This document shows positions 34,190 to 40,610 of a DNA stretch of 64,000 nucleotides, piece by piece (the stretch's first letter is position 1; each line of letters opens with the position of its first letter). A model generated the notes under the pieces. It saw only the letters and a list, made by a program, of their open reading frames with translations. It searched no databases and had not been told where the DNA came from. A program made the position numbers and the translations under genes. Source of the stretch: Salinibacterium xinjiangense (GTDB lineage Bacteria; Actinomycetota; Actinomycetes; Actinomycetales; Microbacteriaceae); contig NZ_BMLC01000003.1 in the NCBI RefSeq assembly GCF_014645015.1, positions 59,109 through 123,108 of the forward strand, given 5' to 3'.

Positions 34190-36213
34190 TAGTTTCCTTT
34201 CGGGTACACGACGCGCAGGATATGCACAGGCTGGGTGAATGGATCGAGGCGCACGTAGTTGTCGCGGCCCCAGGTGAAGGTGTCGCCGGTGATGAGGTCG
34301 ACGACGTGGATGCGATCATCCGGTGCGAGGCCGAGGCGGGTCAGGTCAAGGTGCACCACGGTCTCCCGCACGGCGTGGGAATCGAGGTTGGCGACGATGA
34401 TCAGCCCGTCAGGGGAGCCGGAACCGGTGAACCTGGCGGGCAGGAACTTCGAGTACGCGATGATCGACTCATCGTCTGTCCACTGCACATCGAGGTTGCG
34501 CAGCTGCCTGAGTGACGGATGCGCCGCCCTGATCAGGTTGAGCCGGGTGAGGTAGGGCGCCAGGGTCGTGCCTGTCGCGTCGGCGGCAGCCCAGTCGCGC
34601 TGCTTGTACTCGTACTTCTCGTTATCGAGGTTCTCTTCGCTGCCGGGTCGAGCCACGTTCTCGACGAGTTCGTAACCCGCGTATACGCCCCAGGATGGTG
34701 ATGCGGTCGCCGCCAGCGCCGCACGCACCTTGTAGGCGCCTCGACCGCCGAACTGGAGGTATTCGGTGAGGATGTCGGGAGTATTGACAAAGAGGTTGGG
34801 GCGGAAGTAGTCCGCGGATTCCCGTGACAGCTCCTCGAAGTATTCCTCCAGCTCGACTTTCGTGTTGCGCCACGTGAAGTAGGTGTACGACTGCTGGAAA
34901 CCGGCACCGGCCAGGCCGCGCATCATGGCCGGACGAGTGAACGCCTCGGCGAGGAAGACGACCTCGGGGTGACGGTCGTAGATGACGCCCAGCAGCCATT
35001 CCCAGAACGCCAGCGGTTTCGTGTGCGGATTGTCGACGCGGAAGATGTGCACGCCGAGCGAGATCCAGTATTCGACGATGCGGAGTACCTCGACTCGGAT
35101 ACCTTCCGGATCGTTGTCGAAGTTCACGGGATAAATGTCCTGGTACTTCTTCGGAGGGTTCTCGGCGTACGCGATCGTGCCGTCGGGGAGGGTCGTGAAC
35201 CACTCGGGATGCTCGGTGACCCAGGGGTGGTCAGGTGAGCACTGGAGCGCGAGGTCGATCCCTACCTCGAGTCCGACCTTCCTCGCGGCGCCCAGGAAGA
35301 ACGTGAAGTCCTTGACGGTTCCCAGGTCGGGGTGGATGGCGTCGTGCCCCCCTGAGGTAGCGCCGATCGCCCAGGGCGAGCCGGGATCTTCGGGCCCGGC
35401 GTCGAGCGTGTTGTTCGGGCCCTTGCGGTTGGTGACACCGATGGGGTGGATGGGCGGCAGGTAGAGCACGTCGAAGCCCATGGCCGCCACCCCCGGCAGT
35501 CGCTTCGCGGCGGTGCGAAAAGTACCAGACACCCACGAGCCATTCTTTGCCTTCTTTGCGCCCTCGCTGCGGGGAAAGAACTCGTACCAGCTGCCGACCG
35601 CGGCCCTGGCACGCTCCACCCGGAGGGAAAGCACCTCGCTCACAGTGTCGAGGCTGGTCAGCGGCTTCGCGTTGATGGCTGTCACGATGGCGGGATCGGT
35701 GACGGCAGCGAGTCGGCCCTCGGGGGAGAGGGTGCTGTTTTTCAGCGACTGGCGAGCGTTGGTGAAGATTCTCTTCGATCCCGCGCGGGCGAGCAGCCGG
35801 TCCGCCATGGTGAACATGAGGTCAACATCCACTCCCGCCGGGATCTTCAGCTCGGCATTGTGTTGCCAGGTCTGCCAGTCGTCGGTGAACGCTCGGATGC
35901 GCCACGTCCATGTTCCGGGAGAAGTGAGCTGGGCATCCACTGTCCAGCCATCGGTGCCTGCTGCCATCGGAGCCATGCGGTGTACATGCTCGAGGCCGGT
36001 CGGATCCGTCAGCAGCAGCTGCACCCCGATCAGGTCGTGACCCTCGCGGAACACTGTCGCCGTGAAGGGCACCACCTCGCCGACGAAACTTTTCGCGGCC
36101 CAGCGGTTCTCGGGTTGTTGCGGTGAGAGATTGCGAATAGGGATGCGGCCGATGGCCGGCGTGCGGATGTCTGTGGCCGGCGAGACCACGCTGTCAGATT
36201 TTGTCTTTGCCAC
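34189..36213 (-). CDS. glgE: alpha-1,4-glucan:maltose-1-phosphate maltosyltransferase GlgE
   Basis: GH13_3 enzyme that extends alpha-1,4-glucan using maltose 1-phosphate. 674 residues: N-terminal beta domain, barrel with VLYLPPIHPIGVTNRKGPNN, EVGIDLALQCSPDHPW, nucleophile Asp in HIFRVDNPHTKPLAFWEW and acid Glu in VFLAEAFTRPAMM. GTG start with a TAACTT box 6 nt before it. The treS and pep2 genes that make maltose 1-phosphate are not in the window. Divergent from the SipW operon. Confidence 0.96.
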   Translation of the reverse strand: MAKTKSDSVVSPATDIRTPAIGRIPIRNLSPQQPENRWAAKSFVGEVVPFTATVFREGHDLIGVQLLLTDPTGLEHVHRMAPMAAGTDGWTVDAQLTSPGTWTWRIRAFTDDWQTWQHNAELKIPAGVDVDLMFTMADRLLARAGSKRIFTNARQSLKNSTLSPEGRLAAVTDPAIVTAINAKPLTSLDTVSEVLSLRVERARAAVGSWYEFFPRSEGAKKAKNGSWVSGTFRTAAKRLPGVAAMGFDVLYLPPIHPIGVTNRKGPNNTLDAGPEDPGSPWAIGATSGGHDAIHPDLGTVKDFTFFLGAARKVGLEVGIDLALQCSPDHPWVTEHPEWFTTLPDGTIAYAENPPKKYQDIYPVNFDNDPEGIRVEVLRIVEYWISLGVHIFRVDNPHTKPLAFWEWLLGVIYDRHPEVVFLAEAFTRPAMMRGLAGAGFQQSYTYFTWRNTKVELEEYFEELSRESADYFRPNLFVNTPDILTEYLQFGGRGAYKVRAALAATASPSWGVYAGYELVENVARPGSEENLDNEKYEYKQRDWAAADATGTTLAPYLTRLNLIRAAHPSLRQLRNLDVQWTDDESIIAYSKFLPARFTGSGSPDGLIIVANLDSHAVRETVVHLDLTRLGLAPDDRIHVVDLITGDTFTWGRDNYVRLDPFTQPVHILRVVYPKGN

Positions 36214-36219
36214 CTTTCG

Positions 36220-36225
36220 AAGTTA
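36220..36225 (-). promoter_or_regulatory. -10 box, leaderless promoter of glgE-glgB
   Basis: TAACTT on the minus strand, 6 nt before the GTG at 36213. Confidence 0.45.
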
Positions 36226-36311
36226 GCGCACACGCTCGAATAGTCGTCAGTCCCTGGCAAATACGGCAGGCAAGCGGCAACGCAACACCGGCCCATTTCG
36301 GTGGGTCATAG

Positions 36312-36332
36312 GGGGGACACGATTTGTCCCCC
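36312..36332. promoter_or_regulatory. palindromic operator candidate 1
   Basis: Perfect 7-bp arms GGGGGAC / GTCCCCC around a 7-bp centre (ACGATTT). Aligned base by base with operator 2, it begins exactly 30 bp upstream, about three helical turns, so two dimers would sit on one DNA face. Confidence 0.65.
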
Positions 36333-36341
36333 GTTTTGGGT

Positions 36342-36362
36342 GGGGTACAAAGCTTGTCCCCC
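36342..36362. promoter_or_regulatory. palindromic operator candidate 2, over the -35 box
   Basis: GGGGTACAA AGC TTGTCCCCC: 9-bp arms with one mismatch. Same 21-bp length as operator 1, with GGGG, ACA and TTGTCCCCC kept. Its right half contains the -35 hexamer of the SipW-operon promoter. Confidence 0.65.
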
Positions 36363-36383
36363 CTAGTGCCCACCCGATATATT
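36354..36383 (+). promoter_or_regulatory. promoter of the SipW/TasA-like operon
   Basis: -35 TTGTCC (36354-36359), 18-bp spacer, -10 TATATT (36378-36383). A run TTGTGGGGGG follows at about 36386-36394. The -35 lies inside operator 2, so the binding protein could block or replace sigma contacts. Confidence 0.55.
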
Positions 36384-36547
36384 TCTTGTGGGGGGAAGAG
36401 AGCTCAGTGTTTTGGGGCAACATTCTCGGCCTGACTCAGAGCAGGCAATTCATCGGATATCAACCAACCCGCCGCATACCAGGAACCTGGTGCGCGATCT
36501 CACACCAACACCTGGTGCCGTTTGTGGCGCCCTCGAAAGGAAACACA

Positions 36548-37153
36548 ATGAACAAGCTCGTCAAGGGTGCAGTGGCAACGGCCGCTGGTGTTGCACTGCT
36601 CATGGGTGGCGCCGGTACCTTCGCGTACTGGAACGACTCGGTCGGCATCACCGGTGGCACGATCACCGCCGGCAACCTGGTCGTCACCGACGCCACACCC
36701 ACGAGCGGCGTGTGGACGGTGTTGAAGAACGGTGTGGGAACCGCAACCACCATTACCAACATCGCGACCTTCGTGGCGTCACCCGGCGACAAGTTCACCT
36801 ACACGAAGAGCGTCACGATCACCGCGACCGGCGACAACCTGACCGCGACGCTCGCACTCGGCGCCGGATCGATTACTGCCGCTGGCACCGTTCCGACCGC
36901 AGCCAGCACGGCGCTCGCCGCCTACCTGACCAAGACGGCTGGCATCACCGCCATCGGCACGGGCGTCACCGCTGGTGCGGTTGCCGGCACTTACATCATC
37001 ACCCCCGGCACCGCAGGCGTGACCGCCCGCACCGTCGTTGTCTCCGTCGTGATCGAGTTCCCCAAGAACGCATTGGCGACCACCGTCGAGAACACCACGA
37101 AGCTCGGCTCCGTGACCCTCTCCGGCCTGAACGTCACGCTCGACCAGCAGTAG
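36548..37153 (+). CDS. SipW-dependent exported protein, TasA/camelysin-like
   Basis: 201 residues with an alternate-type signal peptide: MNKLVKGAVATAAGVALLMG then GAGTFAYWNDS and GGTITAGNLVV, the pattern of SipW-cleaved TasA-like proteins. The mature part is Thr/Ala/Gly-rich beta sequence with few charges, suitable for fibre assembly. ATG at 36548 has AAAGGAAA upstream; the longer frame from 36386 is discarded. First gene of the operon, 134 nt before the next, so probably the most expressed and the major subunit candidate. Extracellular. Confidence 0.82.
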   Translation: MNKLVKGAVATAAGVALLMGGAGTFAYWNDSVGITGGTITAGNLVVTDATPTSGVWTVLKNGVGTATTITNIATFVASPGDKFTYTKSVTITATGDNLTATLALGAGSITAAGTVPTAASTALAAYLTKTAGITAIGTGVTAGAVAGTYIITPGTAGVTARTVVVSVVIEFPKNALATTVENTTKLGSVTLSGLNVTLDQQ

Positions 37154-37287
37154 CCGCTCAGCTGTGGGCGTGCCGAACCCGAACCTCGGCACGCCCACGC
37201 TGACACCAGCACGAACACTCGTCATGATCCGGCCGACACGGCCCCTCCCAGCCTTCTGACCATCGGCTATCGAAAGCAGAGACCGCC

Positions 37288-37875
37288 ATGCCTCGAATCG
37301 CACAGACGCCCAGCGTCACTGCGTCGAGGCGTCGTCGGTCTCTTTTCAGTTTCTCGAACATCCTCAAGTCGATGGTCACCGTCACCGTCGCGATCTCGCT
37401 CTCGGTTTTCGCGGCGGGTGGCACGTACGCCTACCTCAACTCGAGCCGTCCCATCAGCGTCGGAACATCGGGGGGAACATCCGCCACGATCAACAGCGGA
37501 ACCTCCGGTCTCGTGGCCAGCACCAACACCATCGCATTCGCTGGCCTGTATCCCGGCGTCACCCAGACCGCCGATTTCAGCGCATCTGCATCAGGATCCG
37601 CTGACCTGATCCTGAGCGTCACGTCCATCACGGGCCAGGGTGCCAACGGGCTCACCATCACAGTCGCACCGGGTACGTGTGCAGCCCCCGGAACTGCCAT
37701 TGTCGTCGGATCGCTCGGCGTCAAGGCCGTCGCCGCGACGACCTACGACGCCGTAATCACGCCGGCCTCTACGGTGCAGTTGTGTCTCGTCGTCAGCATG
37801 CTGGCAAACGCACCCGCCAGCGCCGCCGGAACCACCACTGCGATTCTGGTCAACCTCCAGGGAGACCAGCCGTGA
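37288..37875 (+). CDS. SipW-dependent-type exported protein 2
   Basis: 195 residues. A basic N-terminus (SRRRRSLFSFSNILK), hydrophobic helix and FAAGGTYAYLNSS give the SipW-type signal, like the preceding protein. The mature part is Gly/Thr/Ala/Ser-rich beta sequence with two Cys (GTCAAPG, VQLCLVV) that may form a disulfide. Probably a minor structural subunit of the same surface assembly. Its stop overlaps the next start by one base. Confidence 0.75.
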   Translation: MPRIAQTPSVTASRRRRSLFSFSNILKSMVTVTVAISLSVFAAGGTYAYLNSSRPISVGTSGGTSATINSGTSGLVASTNTIAFAGLYPGVTQTADFSASASGSADLILSVTSITGQGANGLTITVAPGTCAAPGTAIVVGSLGVKAVAATTYDAVITPASTVQLCLVVSMLANAPASAAGTTTAILVNLQGDQP

Positions 37876-38591
37876 TGCGCCAGCGGCTGGCCATCGCGAT
37901 CGTCGTGGCCGCAGGCGCCATACTCGGGGCAGGAATACCTGTCGCCGCGACGGCTGCCGCGCCCACCGTCGAATACAGCCGTGATGGTGGGCTGACGTGG
38001 TCGGCGGCTCCGCCGTCGTTCCTGTTCTCGTCGTCAATGCGGCTCGTTCCCGGTGACGCCATGACCGAGAACGTGCTCATCCGATCACTGCGTGCTGACC
38101 CGACGCTCATGCAGTTATCGCTCGCCAATGCGACAACCGCCAGCGCGCTTCTCGAATCGGCGCTCACAGTCGAGGGAGCCGATGCCGCCGGCGCAGGGCT
38201 CACACCGACAACGCTGGACGCGTTGACCACGTGCCAGACCGTCGTACCCGACCGTGTGCTGGCCCAGGGCGAGATCGTGTCTGTCTCCCTGACGATGCGC
38301 GTATCGTCTTCGCTCACGGGGCAGGAGGCGCAGGACTCGATAGGTTATTTCGACCTGGCGCTGGCCATGTCTGATCCCGGCACGGCGATCGCTCCCAACG
38401 GTTGTGCGGTGAACGCCGTGCTCATTCCGGGCACGGGTGAAGGGCAGGACACCCCGCGCTCTATCCCAGCGGGCCTTGCGTACACCGGGACGACCCTGGC
38501 ATATCCTGCAATCATCACCACCCTGGTTAGCCTCGGCGTCGGAGGGTTGTTCGTGCTGATAGGTCGGCGGCGAGGGAGGGAAAGCGAATGA
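37875..38591 (+). CDS. exported protein with LAYTG sortase-type anchor
   Basis: 238 residues. Conventional Sec signal (MRQRLAIAIVVAAGAILGAG, cleavage near ATA-AA). The C-terminus is LAYTG at 201-205, a hydrophobic stretch (PAIITTLVSLGVGGLFVLIG) and RRRGRE, the layout of a cell-wall sorting signal; LAxTG is the motif known for class E sortases of high-G+C Gram-positives. Two Cys (TTCQT, NGCAV). It may fix the fibre to peptidoglycan, a role TapA has in Bacillus; this is inference. Overlaps both neighbours, so tightly coupled. Confidence 0.75.
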   Translation: MRQRLAIAIVVAAGAILGAGIPVAATAAAPTVEYSRDGGLTWSAAPPSFLFSSSMRLVPGDAMTENVLIRSLRADPTLMQLSLANATTASALLESALTVEGADAAGAGLTPTTLDALTTCQTVVPDRVLAQGEIVSVSLTMRVSSSLTGQEAQDSIGYFDLALAMSDPGTAIAPNGCAVNAVLIPGTGEGQDTPRSIPAGLAYTGTTLAYPAIITTLVSLGVGGLFVLIGRRRGRESE

Positions 38592-39688
38592 CGTCACGAA
38601 AGCCGGCGCGGTCACGCAACCTCGGACGTTTATCGCGCCTTCCCGGATGGCGCCCCGCGGCGGTCATCGGGCTGGCGATATTCCTCATCGCAACCGGGAC
38701 CCTGGCCGGGAATGCATACTGGTCTGCTGTCGTCTCGAGGTCGGCGACGGTCACCGCAGCGACGCCCGCAACCACAACTTCCGGTATCGATGGGCTTACC
38801 GCCACGTATAAGCAGGGGCTCACCTTAGGCGGCTCCGTGGTGATCTCTGCTCCGTTGCTTGCCGACACGGCGCCGATCACGATCACAAATACCGGCTCTA
38901 CCCCGCTGAATTACTCGGTGTCGGTGTCTGGCGGTGACGCCGCGGTGACTCTCCTGCTCTGGAAGCGGGGTGCGACCTGCGACGCTGGCACCGTTCCGGC
39001 GGCCGGGGCGACCACGGGGACGTTGTTGGCACCACCGGTGATGCCGGCAGATGCCACCTCGGCCGCTGCAGGCGTAAGCCTTCTGCTGTGTGCGCGCACG
39101 ATCCTGACCAGTACCTTCGCTGATGCCGCCGGCGTCACGATCACACCGACAATGACCTTTACCGGCAGGGTCGGTGACAACTGGAGTGTAGGGAGTGGAA
39201 CCGCATTCACCCAGACCGCGACGCATAGCTGGTTCAGGATCAAGCACAGCTTCAGCGGGAAATGTTTCGATGCCAATGGCGCACCTCTCGTGCTGGGTAC
39301 GACGATGGTCCTGTTCCCCTGCAAGTTGCCCGACAAGACAGATAACCAATCGTTCAGGTTCGAACCCGTAGGCAGCCAGTTCCGCATCTACATCGGCAAT
39401 GGAACCGGCATCGGGCCGGTCGTAGCACCCACCGTCGATACCCAGAACGCGCAGGTGCAACTCGTCGCGAAGACGACGACGACCGGAGCTCTGTTGAACC
39501 GACAACTGTGGAATGTGGTGGCGAACGGCGCGGCCGGTGACTACCGACTGGTCAACCAGCAGACCGGCCTATGCCTGACCATGAACAATTCGAATGATCT
39601 CACGGTGTTTGTGATGACGACATGCTCCTCGAATTCCGGCACTAACGAATACCGCGCAGAGCACTACAGCTTTGTCGAAATACCCTGA
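38588..39688 (+). CDS. SipW-type exported protein with ricin-B-like lectin domain
   Basis: 366 residues. Basic N-terminus, hydrophobic helix AAVIGLAIFLIATGTLAG and NAYWSAVVSRSATVTA give a SipW-type signal. Residues about 60-210 are TasA-like beta sequence. The last 150 residues fit a beta-trefoil: FRIKHSFSGKCFDANG, FRFEPVG and YRLVNQQTGLCLTMNN, i.e. repeated (I/L)xNxxSGxCL units with QxW-like positions. A sugar-binding tip adhesin is plausible. ATGA overlap with the LAYTG gene. Confidence 0.75.
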   Translation: MTSRKPARSRNLGRLSRLPGWRPAAVIGLAIFLIATGTLAGNAYWSAVVSRSATVTAATPATTTSGIDGLTATYKQGLTLGGSVVISAPLLADTAPITITNTGSTPLNYSVSVSGGDAAVTLLLWKRGATCDAGTVPAAGATTGTLLAPPVMPADATSAAAGVSLLLCARTILTSTFADAAGVTITPTMTFTGRVGDNWSVGSGTAFTQTATHSWFRIKHSFSGKCFDANGAPLVLGTTMVLFPCKLPDKTDNQSFRFEPVGSQFRIYIGNGTGIGPVVAPTVDTQNAQVQLVAKTTTTGALLNRQLWNVVANGAAGDYRLVNQQTGLCLTMNNSNDLTVFVMTTCSSNSGTNEYRAEHYSFVEIP

Positions 39689-39759
39689 TTCGTTGGGATA
39701 CCCGATGGTGATGATCGTGCAATATCATTCAACCGGAGTGGCTGATCCGGGGGAGTCGT

Positions 39760-40548
39760 ATGGCACCGCCTAGGCACAGGGCCGCAGCAGGTCGCACCGG
39801 CATGCGCCCCGCCGGCACGGGCTTCGGCAGCAGGGCTGCCGGCAGAGGCTCGGGGGAGATCGGGATTCCGAAGGAGAAGGGGCTACTCCAGTATCTAGGC
39901 CTCGCGCTCAGCGGCGCCTTTCTGGTGTTGGTGCTGGCTGTAGCGGTTCTCGTTATCGCGCTCCCGCTGATCTCCGGCGGTGCCGCGCTGACCGTTCTCA
40001 CTAATTCGATGGCACCGAAGTTCCCGCCCGGCACGCTCATCATCATCAAGCCGACCCCGATCGCCGACATCAGGGTCGGCGATGTGCTGACCTACCAGAT
40101 CACCTCTGGTGACCCTGCCGTGATCTCCCACCGGGTCATCACTCGCAGTGTGAGTCTCGAGGGCGAGACGACGTTCATCACGAAGGGCGACAATAACGAT
40201 CTGGCCGATCCGAAGCCCATCAGTGAATTGCGGGTGAAGGGCACCCTCTGGTACGCGATCCCGTACCTCGGCTTCGTCAACAATGCCGTGAACGGCGAGG
40301 CCCGCCTGCTGGTGACCCCGATCATCGCCGGGCTCCTGTTCGCATATGCGGTATACACGGTGATCTCGAGTATCGCGGGTCGCCGGAAGAAGCTCGCGGC
40401 GGCGGCGGCGGCAGCGGCGGCGGCGGCAGCCGACGCAGGCGGGCCTGATGCGCAGCTGCCGGCAGCACTGGTCGAGGCGCGAGCTCCGGGTCGGAGCAGC
40501 TCCGAACAACACGAACCCGAACAGCTCGACCCCGACCTCTCCCACTGA
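39760..40548 (+). CDS. sipW: signal peptidase I, SipW (ER/archaeal) type
   Basis: 262-residue membrane protease. Nucleophile Ser in LTVLTNSMAPKFPPG and His in AVISHRVITRS replaces the Lys of normal LepB, the hallmark of ER-type/SipW signal peptidases; ITKGDNNDLADP is the third box. N-terminal helix FLVLVLAVAVLVIALPLI and a second helix near 190-205. The C-terminus holds an Ala tract encoded by (GCG/GCA)n at 40397-40432. It closes the operon whose three other products have SipW-type signals, so they are probably its substrates. Confidence 0.9.
   Translation: MAPPRHRAAAGRTGMRPAGTGFGSRAAGRGSGEIGIPKEKGLLQYLGLALSGAFLVLVLAVAVLVIALPLISGGAALTVLTNSMAPKFPPGTLIIIKPTPIADIRVGDVLTYQITSGDPAVISHRVITRSVSLEGETTFITKGDNNDLADPKPISELRVKGTLWYAIPYLGFVNNAVNGEARLLVTPIIAGLLFAYAVYTVISSIAGRRKKLAAAAAAAAAAAADAGGPDAQLPAALVEARAPGRSSSEQHEPEQLDPDLSH
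40397..40432 (+). repeat. GCG/GCA trinucleotide repeat (poly-Ala)
   Basis: About eleven Ala codons in a row inside the cytoplasmic tail of the SipW-type peptidase. In-frame and length-variable repeats of this kind are tolerated. Confidence 0.8.
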
Positions 40549-40598
40549 CCCGGACGGGTCGCAACGGCGTAGCTCACCTGACAGCTGCCCTCCTGCCG

Positions 40599-40604
40599 TA
40601 GGCT
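40599..40604 (+). promoter_or_regulatory. -10 box, leaderless promoter of glgP
   Basis: TAGGCT ends 6 nt before the GTG at 40611. Its own promoter separates glgP from the SipW operon. Confidence 0.5.
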
Positions 40605-40610
40605 TGCCGA

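Larger units (their letters stand above)
36214..36547. other. 334-bp divergent control region, glgE / SipW operon
   Basis: It contains the glgE -10 box at its left end, two 21-bp palindromes, the SipW-operon promoter and then about 160 nt of leader before the ATG at 36548, which has AAAGGAAA as its ribosome-binding site. No gene is evident in it. Confidence 0.6.
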
